Shown here: positions 7,734 to 14,053 of the stretch, piece by piece
How the letters are laid out: every line of letters begins with the position of its first letter
Numbering within the stretch: position 1 is the first letter of the stretch
Source of the DNA: a virus
Virus record (IMG/VR): IMGVR_UViG_3300035670_000756
Coordinates: 1-34,794 of that record
DNA length: 34,794 bases
Strand: one strand, 5' to 3'
The notes under the pieces: generated by a model
The model's input: only the letters and a program-made list of their open reading frames with translations
What the model was told of the DNA's origin: nothing
Database searches by the model: none
Program-made: the position numbers and the translations under genes

Positions 7734-7961
7734 ATGCAAACAATCAACTACGCAACAGGACGCAATTACGGAATGCCGCAGATTCTGTCGATCACAATTG
7801 AGAGTGAGACCACAGATGAATATGGCTTCACAGATGTCGTTGCAAGCTTCTCTGATGCCTCTCGCAACATATCAGGCAGGGTTACCCTAGTAACAGACAC
7901 TAAAGGCCTAGGACAGGCCGTATTGATGGCGTATGATGCTGGTCAGTATCAAACCATCTAA
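7734..7961 (+). CDS. First early gene, hypothetical protein
   Basis: A 75-residue protein (MQTINYATGRNYGMPQILSI...). The ATG at 7734 follows AAAGGAAAC. It is beta-rich by eye, with alternating hydrophobic and polar residues (ITIESETTDEYGFTDVVASF), and shows no membrane segment or catalytic motif. As the first gene after the control region it would be expressed earliest, a position where phages often keep host-takeover or anti-defence proteins. Its function is unknown. Confidence 0.65.
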   Translation: MQTINYATGRNYGMPQILSITIESETTDEYGFTDVVASFSDASRNISGRVTLVTDTKGLGQAVLMAYDAGQYQTI

Positions 7962-7969
7962 CCAACCAA

Positions 7970-7983
7970 GGGGCTTCGGCCCC
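7970..7983 (+). terminator. GC-rich hairpin with TTCG tetraloop
   Basis: GGGGC (7970-7974), loop TTCG, GCCCC (7979-7983) form a very stable UUCG-capped hairpin 9 bases after the first early gene. No T-run follows, so a full intrinsic terminator is unlikely. It may instead attenuate, or protect the upstream mRNA end. Confidence 0.6.
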
Positions 7984-8012
7984 GATTCAATCAACCAACG
8001 GAGATTAAAACC

Positions 8013-8171
8013 ATGACACACACCAACACAGAGACCAACGCCAGACTGATCGCATCAGCACCAGCACTGTTAGAAGCCCTTGAATGGGTGCTAGCGACAC
8101 GCAATCAGACAGAGGCACACAAGCAAGCCTTGGAGATGGCACAGAGGGCTATAGAGGCCGCCAAAGGCTAA
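8013..8171 (+). CDS. Small phage protein with N-A-R-L-I-A-x-A-P motif
   Basis: A 52-residue protein, MTHTNTETNARLIASAPALL followed by EALEWVLATRNQTEAHKQAL and ending AIEAAKG. The NARLIA-APxLLEAL pattern is a recurrent short phage domain of unknown role. It is wholly helical. ACGGAGATT at 7999-8007 provides a ribosome site before ATG 8013. Confidence 0.7.
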   Translation: MTHTNTETNARLIASAPALLEALEWVLATRNQTEAHKQALEMAQRAIEAAKG

Positions 8172-8183
8172 TAGTGTACTCTT

Positions 8184-8228
8184 CCAGTGCCTTGTTGACG
8201 CAGGGCATTGGAGGGTCTACACTAGACC
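8184..8228. repeat. Two adjacent hairpins in the leader of the ArdA-like gene
   Basis: CCAGTGCC (8184-8191) can pair with GGCATTGG (8204-8211) with one wobble. GGTCTA (8214-8219) pairs perfectly with TAGACC (8223-8228) across a CAC loop. The third copy of the GACCTTCGCAGT repeat begins inside the second hairpin at 8225. No T-run follows. The structures could control translation of the next gene or be protein-binding sites. Confidence 0.55.
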
Positions 8229-8267
8229 TTCGCAGTATCCTAAAACTTGGACAAAGGAGCATTACAA

Positions 8268-8762
8268 ATGACTACGACCACAATCATGAACGACCAGGAC
8301 ATCATCGATAGCCGAGACATCATTAACCGCCTCGAAGAACTAGAGGGTGAATTGCTTGCTTGCTTCAATGAGCAACAAGAGACCGAGTGCTTTACTATCT
8401 CTGATGAATCCGAAGAGATATATCAAGCCAGTAGCGTAGCAGATAGACTTTTTCAGAATTGGTTAGAGGATTGCCGCATCGAAGAGGCCGAAGAGTATAA
8501 GACCCTCGCAGAGTTAGCCGATCAGGGACAATCCGAGAGCAGTGATTGGATTCATGGCGAGACCCTCATCCGTCGCTCTTACTTTGTGGACTACACCGAA
8601 GAACTCATAAACGATTGCTATGAGATGCCAAAGCAGATGCACTCTGGTGATTGGCCTTTTCGTCATATAACCATTGACTACGAAGCCGCCGCCAAAGAAC
8701 TTGAGCAAGACTATGCCTCGATAGACTTTGATGGCGTAGAGTATCTCATTCGTTCATGCTAA
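8268..8762 (+). CDS. Acidic ArdA-like protein, candidate antirestriction DNA mimic
   Basis: A 164-residue protein starting at ATG 8268 after AAGGAG (8254-8259). Asp plus Glu total 41 and Lys plus Arg 11, giving a very acidic protein. The second half, from YKTLAELADQ through WIHGETLIRRSYF and YTEELINDCYEMPK to ITIDYEAAAKELEQDY, lines up by eye with the C-terminal domains of ArdA antirestriction proteins (pattern: L-EL, then YxxEx, then P, then IDYExxxxxL). ArdA mimics bent B-DNA and blocks type I restriction enzymes. An obvious ArdA N-terminal domain is not seen. The early position fits anti-defence. The family link is by eye and needs a profile search. Confidence 0.5.
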   Translation: MTTTTIMNDQDIIDSRDIINRLEELEGELLACFNEQQETECFTISDESEEIYQASSVADRLFQNWLEDCRIEEAEEYKTLAELADQGQSESSDWIHGETLIRRSYFVDYTEELINDCYEMPKQMHSGDWPFRHITIDYEAAAKELEQDYASIDFDGVEYLIRSC

Positions 8763-8776
8763 TCATTGGAGAAGAT

Positions 8777-8977
8777 ATGACAATCTCAATCAGAGAATAC
8801 AAGGGTGTCGATTTCGGTCATGCACACTATGTTCTTCGGAAGCATTATGACCTAGGCAGACCGCTAACGACAGACGAAGTAAAGGCAGAGATTGATAATC
8901 TCATTCGGAAGCATAATGCTATGTCACTGGATTATGTCGGTGAGCATCTTCATGCTTCTATTTTCAGGAAAGGATAA
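8777..8977 (+). CDS. Small hypothetical early protein
   Basis: A 66-residue protein starting at ATG 8777, preceded by TTGGAGAAG. It reads MTISIREYKGVDFGHAHYVL, then PLTTDEVKAEIDNLIRKHNA, and ends HASIFRKG. An upstream in-frame ATG at 8756 overlaps the ArdA-like gene and is less likely. No known motif; a winged or helical DNA-associated fold is possible but not shown. Confidence 0.6.
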   Translation: MTISIREYKGVDFGHAHYVLRKHYDLGRPLTTDEVKAEIDNLIRKHNAMSLDYVGEHLHASIFRKG

Positions 8978-8983
8978 ACCATC

Positions 8984-9154
8984 ATGCACAACGAAAACCC
9001 CTTCATGGCTAACCTACGCAAACGAGAAGAATCAGAGAAGAATAGCTTTTATGACGATCCACTCGAAAGAGTGCTAGCATCACACCCAACAGGGACGGCT
9101 ATAGTGGTATGCTTTCTGGCCTATGTGCTGCTGTTCTTGGCTTTAAGCTTCTAG
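8984..9154 (+). CDS. Small single-pass membrane protein
   Basis: A 56-residue protein. The first 35 residues are charged (ANLRKREESEKNSFYDDPLE), followed by one hydrophobic segment to the C-terminus (TAIVVCFLAYVLLFLALSF), so it is probably tail-anchored in the inner membrane. AAAGGAT precedes ATG 8984. Function unknown; small early membrane proteins in phages often act in superinfection exclusion or host takeover, which here is only a guess. Confidence 0.6.
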   Translation: MHNENPFMANLRKREESEKNSFYDDPLERVLASHPTGTAIVVCFLAYVLLFLALSF

Positions 9155-9277
9155 AATGCTCTATAGCGGCCTTGTCTGCCCAGGACATAGGGTAGGCTAG
9201 GCCAGGCTATAGCAACGGCACAGAGAGGCTAATAGTGGCCTTGCTGAGGCTGTTTAATCTTAACGAAAGGGTTTACA

Positions 9278-9625
9278 ATGAAAACAAGTGAATTGCAGGG
9301 TGCTGCACTCGATTGGGCGGTGGCGAAAGCCGATGGGTTAGAATTTATGGTTATAAACGGAGGTGTTTTTATCCCTGATGAGGATGGTGTAGACGAACCC
9401 TACCAATATCGGCCTTCAACTGTTTGGGACGATGGCGGTCCGATTATTGATAGGGAAGGGATAGCCTTGCAAATGCACTTTGGGGATTGGATTGCCCTTC
9501 CCTATGATTCGGCATTTTCCGAAGAGGCTTACCAACAAGGCCCAACACCTTTGATTGCCGCCATGCGTTGTTATGTCGCTAGTCAATTGGGCGATGAAGT
9601 GAGCATTCCAGAGGAATTAATATGA
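9278..9625 (+). CDS. DUF2591 / NinX-like phage protein
   Basis: A 115-residue protein with the family pattern from end to end: MKTSELQGAALDWAVAKADG at the start, then YQYRPSTVWDDGGPIIDREG in the middle and TPLIAAMRCYVASQLGDEV at the end. DUF2591 includes P22 NinX and many phage early proteins; no biochemical role is established. CGAAAGGG precedes the ATG. It heads a cluster whose next two genes are joined by ATGA overlaps. Confidence 0.85.
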   Translation: MKTSELQGAALDWAVAKADGLEFMVINGGVFIPDEDGVDEPYQYRPSTVWDDGGPIIDREGIALQMHFGDWIALPYDSAFSEEAYQQGPTPLIAAMRCYVASQLGDEVSIPEELI

Positions 9626-9837
9626 ACAATGAAATTAGAGAAGAGCGTGTTAAAACCCTCGCCATTGGGCTGACCATATTTGCCGAAGAGCATGGCTATA
9701 GTGAGGCAGAAACTTGCTTCGCTTGTTTGGTGGCGGCTGCTGGAATTGCTCCGATGACAATGAAGCGTGAAGTGATGGCTTTCTTTGCCGATTGTCTCGA
9801 TGGCTCCGAAGGGGTCAAAGTAAAGGAAAGAGAATGA
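9622..9837 (+). CDS. Small hypothetical protein, helical
   Basis: A 71-residue protein overlapping the DUF2591 gene by ATGA. It contains VKTLAIGLTIFAEEHGYSEA and TCFACLVAAAGIAPMT, which suggest a compact helical bundle with two cysteines. No known motif. It is translated as part of the DUF2591 cluster. Confidence 0.6.
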   Translation: MNNEIREERVKTLAIGLTIFAEEHGYSEAETCFACLVAAAGIAPMTMKREVMAFFADCLDGSEGVKVKERE

Positions 9838-10016
9838 ACGAAGAAGAATATATTTGTTATGGTTCATTAGAGTATACTGGCGAAGAAGGCCATGTTATTT
9901 ATGAACCTGAGTTCTTTGATGAACTACCGAGAATAATTAAATTAGATATTCTCAGTGATTGGATATATGAATTACAACAGACCTATGAACAGGTCAGACA
10001 ACAGGAGGACGATTAA
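9834..10016 (+). CDS. Small acidic hypothetical protein
   Basis: A 60-residue protein starting at ATG 9834 with an ATGA overlap and an AAAGGAAAGA ribosome site. It is acidic (MNEEEYICYGSLEYTGEEGH, then EPEFFDELPR) and has an amphipathic C-terminal helix (IYELQQTYEQVRQQEDD). No known motif. Confidence 0.6.
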   Translation: MNEEEYICYGSLEYTGEEGHVIYEPEFFDELPRIIKLDILSDWIYELQQTYEQVRQQEDD

Positions 10017-10018
10017 AA

Positions 10019-10219
10019 ATGTTATCTTTCAATGGTAGGCGACTGACGGCAGTGACAGTGCAGGACATCGATTTCAAAGATTATCCCGACTTCTGCGACG
10101 CCTTCATAGAATCGGCAGTGTGGGAAGATACAGGGGAGGCTTTGACGGATGACGAACTCGACCAGGTGAACGAGGATGGCACTCTGCGATGGGATGCTAC
10201 AATGGCGGTGATATATTGA
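10019..10219 (+). CDS. Conserved small phage protein
   Basis: A 66-residue acidic protein with KDYPDFCDAFIESAVWEDTG and ALTDDELDQVNED. This D-[YF]-P-D-F-x-D-A-x-I-E-S-A pattern recurs in small phage early proteins of unknown role. It starts two bases after the previous stop, behind AGGAGG. Confidence 0.65.
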   Translation: MLSFNGRRLTAVTVQDIDFKDYPDFCDAFIESAVWEDTGEALTDDELDQVNEDGTLRWDATMAVIY

Positions 10220-10224
10220 ACACC

Positions 10225-10389
10225 ATGGGTAATGGGAAGGCGATAGCAAAACCTAAGACAATAGACCACTATATTCATCTACTACAGGAGGGAAAGTTTA
10301 AGAAAGCATCAAAGCTTCAACCTTGCGTTGATCAACATAAACAGATATGGAATAGATACCTTAAACAATGGAGGGAATATGCGCTGTAG
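10225..10389 (+). CDS. Small basic hypothetical protein
   Basis: A 54-residue basic protein, MGNGKAIAKPKTIDHYIHLL and then a lysine/tryptophan-rich end (KQIWNRYLKQWREYAL). ATG 10225 lies five bases after the previous stop; an in-frame ATG at 10189 would overlap the previous gene. Among mostly acidic neighbours it is the one basic protein, so it may bind nucleic acid. No motif identifies it. Confidence 0.5.
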   Translation: MGNGKAIAKPKTIDHYIHLLQEGKFKKASKLQPCVDQHKQIWNRYLKQWREYAL

Positions 10390-10627
10390 ATCTTGTGATG
10401 AAGCTTTAACCGATTATGAATCGACCAGGAAAAGCCTTGCCACTGGTGACTATATCAACCTATGCCGTGGATGCTTCGACACCATCAAAGGGGAATGCTT
10501 GGCCTTTGGTAATCCTTCGTTGATGACAGAGGATGATGACCAGTATAGTCTCTCAGCACTGATGGAAGATCAATTTGATTCACTAGACGATGATGGTTTT
10601 TACGATGAATACAATGATCGAGAATAG
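10379..10627 (+). CDS. Small zinc-ribbon-like phage protein
   Basis: An 82-residue protein starting at ATG 10379 behind GGAGGG. Two Cys pairs, CRSC at residues 3-6 and CRGC at about 29-32, form a likely zinc ribbon, followed by a very acidic tail (DDDQYSLSALMEDQFDSLDD). The start overlaps the previous gene by 11 bases. Similar CRSC-type proteins are common in phage early regions. The role is unknown. Confidence 0.65.
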   Translation: MRCRSCDEALTDYESTRKSLATGDYINLCRGCFDTIKGECLAFGNPSLMTEDDDQYSLSALMEDQFDSLDDDGFYDEYNDRE

Positions 10628-10659
10628 TGTTGGCATGATTCTTGCTAATATTGTTATTA

Positions 10660-10723
10660 TTACTCTATAGAGTAAAAGAGATAATTTATAATTATGATTT
10701 ATACTCTATAGAACTCTATAGAG
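10660..10723. repeat. ACTCTATAGA repeat cluster before the replication genes
   Basis: A perfect 16-base palindrome, TTACTCTATAGAGTAA, spans 10660-10675. ACTCTATAGA then occurs twice in tandem at 10703-10712 and 10713-10722, with a following G. The 119-base gap is otherwise AT-rich. The 10-base tandem spacing is one helical turn. This looks like an operator or promoter element controlling the helicase-primase block. A related CTCTATAGC lies at 6911 in the main control region. Confidence 0.7.
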
Positions 10724-10746
10724 CAACATAGAAAGGTAGGGCTTCA

Positions 10747-10941
10747 ATGAATTCTGAACAAGTGTTTATTTTCACTGTCCACGATCTTGTGTCTTTGATT
10801 GAGTCGAATGAGGTCGATCTGCTGCTGGTGGTGTCGCAACTTCGTCGACAACTGCACAGGCCAGACCCACAGGTGGAGCAGGTCTACTCGGTGCTGACTG
10901 CGACGACAACAGAGGAGCGTTACTTTAATGGCAAAGCTTAA
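10747..10941 (+). CDS. Small hypothetical protein before helicase-primase
   Basis: A 64-residue protein (MNSEQVFIFTVHDLVSLIES..., then VDLLLVVSQLRRQLHRPDPQ). It is helical with no motif I recognise. AAAGGTAGGG precedes the ATG, and the last 14 bases overlap the helicase-primase start, so the two are coupled. Confidence 0.55.
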   Translation: MNSEQVFIFTVHDLVSLIESNEVDLLLVVSQLRRQLHRPDPQVEQVYSVLTATTTEERYFNGKA

Positions 10942-12532
10942 CGAAGAAAGTAAATTTCTTTATCACACTGAGTGCTCTAAGTGCGGTAGCAGTGACGGCA
11001 AGAGTGTATGGTCTGATGGACATACTTGGTGCTTTGTCTGCGAAACCCACGAGAATGGTCCAGGAGAGGCTCCAATGGCCTTGGACATACCTGTACTAGT
11101 ACCGAAGGCTTCTAAGCCGTTACAGAGGCCAATAGAGGCCTCCATGGGGGTGTTCCAGGCCATAGCGGATAGGAATATCACCATCGAGACCTGTAGACAC
11201 TATGGTGTCACCTCTACAAATGAGAATCATTCTTATCCTTATGGCAAAGGTTCAAAGATCAGAGTCGTTGAAACTAAGGATTTTAGATGGAGCGGTAAAC
11301 CTGACCATGATCTCTTTGGCATGGACAAGTTCAGTGCTGGTGGTAAGGCAGTGACGCTGGTGGAGGGTGAATTAGATGCTCTAGCGGCATATCAGATGCT
11401 AGGATCAAAGTATGCGGTGGTAAGTGTCAGAAACGGTGCATCAGGTGCGGTGAAAGACTGTCAGAAGGCTTACGAATGGCTCGACAAGTTCGATAGCATT
11501 GTGATCGCATTTGATGCTGATGAACCTGGACAGAAGGCTTCTAAACAGGTGGCAGAGTTGTTCGGTAGTAAGGCCAAGGTGGTGAAGTTCTCGCCAGAGT
11601 TCAAGGACGCTTGCGACTATCTGAAGGCCAATAAGACGGCTCAGTTTGTGCAGGACTGGTGGCGTGCAGAGACTTTCAAGCCTGATGGTGTCATCGATGC
11701 AGAGCAGTTGCGAGATAAGATCAAGACACCCTTGGAGGTTGCGCCGATCCTGTATCCTTGGAATGGATTAAACAAGATGCTCTATGGCATTCGACCTGCT
11801 GAGTTGGTGACTTTTACTGCTGGTTCTGGCCTTGGTAAGTCTACTATGCTTCGTGAATTGGTGGTGCATATCTTGAAGAACAGTCAAGAGAACATTGGAC
11901 TTGCTTTTCTTGAGGAAACCCCTGAGAGGACTATGCGGGGCTTGATTGGCTTGGAGTTGAATAAGAAGATTCACCTGCCTGATGCCGTGTACACTCCAGA
12001 GGAAATCGACAAGGCTTATGACAATCTACAGATAGGGCAGCGAGTATTCTTGTGGGATCACTTCGGTTCTAATGAGATTGATGCTGTATTGAACAGGCTC
12101 AAATACTTCGTAAAAGCACTTAACTGTAACTATCTGGTGCTAGATCACTTGTCTATTCTTGTCTCTGACCAAGCAGCCGCAGACGAAAGACGAGCGTTAG
12201 ATTTGATCATGACCAAATTGAGAATGTTCGTGCAGGAAACCAACACATCGCTTTTGCTTGTCTCTCACCTGAAAAGGCCAGATGGTAAATCACTAGAGGA
12301 TGGCGCAGTGACTTCTTTAAGTTTACTTCGTGGCTCAGGCTCGATCGCTCAGTTGTCAGATGCGGTCATCTCAGCAGAAAGGAACAGTCAAGCAGAGAAC
12401 ATTATAGAAAGGAATACAACCAGGGTTAGAGTGCTTAAATCTAGGTATACAGGCTATACAGGACACGCTTGTGACTTGTATTATGACGATATGACTGGTC
12501 GATTGAGGGAGATTGCACAAGATTCTTTATAA
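10928..12532 (+). CDS. T7 gp4-like DNA primase-helicase
   Basis: A 534-residue bifunctional replication protein. The zinc-binding domain has C16, C19, C35 and C38. The TOPRIM primase domain has VEGELD at 145-150 and FDADEPG with D195 and D197. The DnaB-like helicase domain has Walker A GSGLGKST at 298-305, and further on FLEETPE and LVLDHLS (Walker B region) and SHLKRP. It unwinds the fork and lays down primers for the family A polymerase encoded downstream. Length and order match T7 gp4A. All expected motifs are present. Confidence 0.95.
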   Translation: MAKLNEESKFLYHTECSKCGSSDGKSVWSDGHTWCFVCETHENGPGEAPMALDIPVLVPKASKPLQRPIEASMGVFQAIADRNITIETCRHYGVTSTNENHSYPYGKGSKIRVVETKDFRWSGKPDHDLFGMDKFSAGGKAVTLVEGELDALAAYQMLGSKYAVVSVRNGASGAVKDCQKAYEWLDKFDSIVIAFDADEPGQKASKQVAELFGSKAKVVKFSPEFKDACDYLKANKTAQFVQDWWRAETFKPDGVIDAEQLRDKIKTPLEVAPILYPWNGLNKMLYGIRPAELVTFTAGSGLGKSTMLRELVVHILKNSQENIGLAFLEETPERTMRGLIGLELNKKIHLPDAVYTPEEIDKAYDNLQIGQRVFLWDHFGSNEIDAVLNRLKYFVKALNCNYLVLDHLSILVSDQAAADERRALDLIMTKLRMFVQETNTSLLLVSHLKRPDGKSLEDGAVTSLSLLRGSGSIAQLSDAVISAERNSQAENIIERNTTRVRVLKSRYTGYTGHACDLYYDDMTGRLREIAQDSL

Positions 12533-12548
12533 AAGATTCAAAAATAAC

Positions 12549-12577
12549 TTGACATTTTCTTTGACCTGTGTTAGCAT
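12549..12577 (+). promoter_or_regulatory. Sigma70-type promoter of the endonuclease VII gene
   Basis: TTGACA at 12549-12554 and TAGCAT at 12572-12577 with a 17-base spacer, pointing at ATG 12603. The layout matches the promoter at 2601-2629 of the HNH-like gene: same -35, same spacing, similar leader length. It lies right after the helicase-primase stop. Confidence 0.65.
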
Positions 12578-12602
12578 TTTTATGGTCAAGAAAGGATACT
12601 GT

Positions 12603-13091
12603 ATGAAACAATGTAAAGTTTGTCAAAAAGACTTACCTATAGAGAAGTTTGGAATGAGTTATCATGTTTTAAAAGACGGAGTAAAGAAGGGTTATTATGA
12701 TTCTACTTGTATGGTCTGTCGTAGGACAAAACATTTAGAAAACCCAGAAAAACGCCATATACATCGGAAAGGGTCTTCTAATTGGTATAAAAACAACCCA
12801 AACAAGGTTAAAGAACAACGGCTTCGTAAGTATGGTTTATCTTTGGATGAATACAATAAACTTAGAAAAGAGCAAAACTATAGTTGTGCTGTTTGTGGTA
12901 AACATGAAACGGAAGTTGTACAAGGTAGAGCATTAACGACTGACCATGCACTTCATGTTGATCACTGCCATGAAACAAAAAAAGTAAGAGGACTGTTATG
13001 TACTAATTGCAACACACTACTTGGGAAGTGTCATGACAATTCTCAAATTTTAAAAAAGGCTGTAGACTATCTTAATAGGACTAAAACATGA
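12603..13091 (+). CDS. Endonuclease VII-like (His-Me finger) nuclease
   Basis: A 162-residue protein. ATG 12603 is preferred because the AAGGATACT ribosome site precedes it and the upstream frame crosses the promoter. An N-terminal CxxC pair (CKVC) and CMVC form a first zinc site. The C-terminal domain has YNKLRKEQNYSCAVCG, then LHVDHCHETKKVRGLLCTNC and NTLLG, the endonuclease VII signature with HVDHCH holding the catalytic His. T4 endonuclease VII resolves Holliday junctions and branches; many relatives are free-standing homing nucleases. The private promoter and AT-rich sequence make a mobile origin plausible. Confidence 0.85.
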   Translation: MKQCKVCQKDLPIEKFGMSYHVLKDGVKKGYYDSTCMVCRRTKHLENPEKRHIHRKGSSNWYKNNPNKVKEQRLRKYGLSLDEYNKLRKEQNYSCAVCGKHETEVVQGRALTTDHALHVDHCHETKKVRGLLCTNCNTLLGKCHDNSQILKKAVDYLNRTKT

Positions 13092-13144
13092 TGACCTTTT
13101 TACTTGGCCTAGTATCATTCGTTGGCTTTATGATGAGGAAGTGA
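13088..13144 (+). CDS. Tiny hydrophobic peptide (18 residues)
   Basis: MMTFLLGLVSFVGFMMRK starts with an ATGA overlap at the endonuclease VII stop and ends two bases before the next ATG. It is one short hydrophobic helix with a basic end. The tight coupling suggests it is translated, but no function can be given, and chance is not excluded. Confidence 0.35.
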   Translation: MMTFLLGLVSFVGFMMRK

Positions 13145-13146
13145 CT

Positions 13147-13278
13147 ATGAAAGAAATACTTGACTTTTTAGCAGACCTACAGCATCCTGAGATGTATGGA
13201 TGGGCTGTCACTGATGAAGTACGGAAGAAGGCAAAGCAGTTACTTGAACAGTACAAGGAGCAAGAAAATGAAGGATAG
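13147..13278 (+). CDS. Small hypothetical protein
   Basis: A 43-residue protein, MKEILDFLADLQHPEMYGWA followed by VTDEVRKKAKQLLEQYKEQE. It is helical and charged. It overlaps the next gene by 11 bases. The dense overlaps from 13088 to 14053 support that all these short frames are used. Confidence 0.5.
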   Translation: MKEILDFLADLQHPEMYGWAVTDEVRKKAKQLLEQYKEQENEG

Positions 13279-13513
13279 ATTTGACTTAGAGCAAGAGATC
13301 ACAAACTTCTCTCTCATCATCGAAGAACTAGCGATGTTGAATGAGCAGGTGATAGAGCGAGCAACACCGATGACCCAGGATGAGATCAGTAATTACCTGA
13401 TGGCGTTGGAGTATATGTGTCGTCTTAGGTTTGAGCGATTGTGGGATACTTTCCTGCAAACTTACAAGCTAGATGACTACAAAGTATTGAAAGGACAAGA
13501 TGATGAGCAATGA
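13268..13513 (+). CDS. Small hypothetical protein, helical
   Basis: An 81-residue protein starting at ATG 13268, with AAGGAGCAAG upstream as ribosome site. It reads MKDRFDLEQEITNFSLIIEE, then EISNYLMALEYMCRLRFERL, suggesting a two-helix coiled coil. No known motif. The 3' end overlaps the next gene by 14 bases. Confidence 0.6.
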   Translation: MKDRFDLEQEITNFSLIIEELAMLNEQVIERATPMTQDEISNYLMALEYMCRLRFERLWDTFLQTYKLDDYKVLKGQDDEQ

Positions 13514-13673
13514 CATTGATATGCTGAAGACTATCCTCAGAGCAGTGCAAGAAGAGCGCTATGCCACTGCTGAGATCCTGCTGCAGGTCGCTATCAAAGA
13601 GAAGACTGTACTGGATTCATCCTATCCTGATGGTGATGGATACTGGCACGACACTAAGGAGAATGTAGCGTGA
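13500..13673 (+). CDS. Small hypothetical protein
   Basis: A 57-residue protein starting at ATG 13500 inside the end of the previous gene, with AAAGGACAAG upstream. It begins MMSNDIDMLKTILRAVQEER and ends DGDGYWHDTKENVA. The N-terminal two thirds are helical. Its stop overlaps the next start as GTGA. Confidence 0.55.
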   Translation: MMSNDIDMLKTILRAVQEERYATAEILLQVAIKEKTVLDSSYPDGDGYWHDTKENVA

Positions 13674-14053
13674 GTTCCAGTACAGATAAGCAAGAACCTG
13701 TACACGCCATCGACATGAGCCAAGAATGTGTCGATGAAACGGCAAAACATCAACATGACCTAGTGTATCGCTTGCGTAAACGAGCAGAGATTCGTAGGCA
13801 GATTCCTGATCGTAAGTCTGTGCAAGAAGGACAGCCTGATCGTATTGCTGATCTGTTGGAAGAGGCTGCTGATGCGTTAGAGAAGCGTGAATGGGTTGAG
13901 CAGCCAGACTTGGCGAGGGTTGGTGAGGTTGGGATATGGGGTGATAAGCGTGAATGGGTTGGTCTTGACCATGAGCAGATGCGTAACACGACCCTTCAAT
14001 TTAATCAGGGCGCATTGTGGGCTGAACGTTGGCTTAAGGAGAAGAACACATGA
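13670..14053 (+). CDS. Hypothetical protein with internal repeat
   Basis: A 127-residue protein with a GTG start at 13670 (GTGA overlap). An ATG 15 codons in is an alternative start. It contains DRIADLLEEAADALEKREWV, and KREWV occurs twice, 21 codons apart, because a 16-base exact direct repeat (13883-13898 and 13946-13961) lies in frame. The end reads LWAERWLKEKNT. No known function. It overlaps thyX by ATGA. Confidence 0.6.
   Translation: MSSSTDKQEPVHAIDMSQECVDETAKHQHDLVYRLRKRAEIRRQIPDRKSVQEGQPDRIADLLEEAADALEKREWVEQPDLARVGEVGIWGDKREWVGLDHEQMRNTTLQFNQGALWAERWLKEKNT

Noticed and set aside
7545-7739. Minus-strand open frame in the control region
   Set aside because: It overlaps the candidate early promoter and the AC repeat, which it reads as a Cys/Val run; no ribosome site and no family pattern.
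9583-9867. 94-codon minus-strand frame across the DUF2591 cluster
   Set aside because: It lies opposite three plus-strand frames linked by ATGA overlaps and has no recognisable motif.
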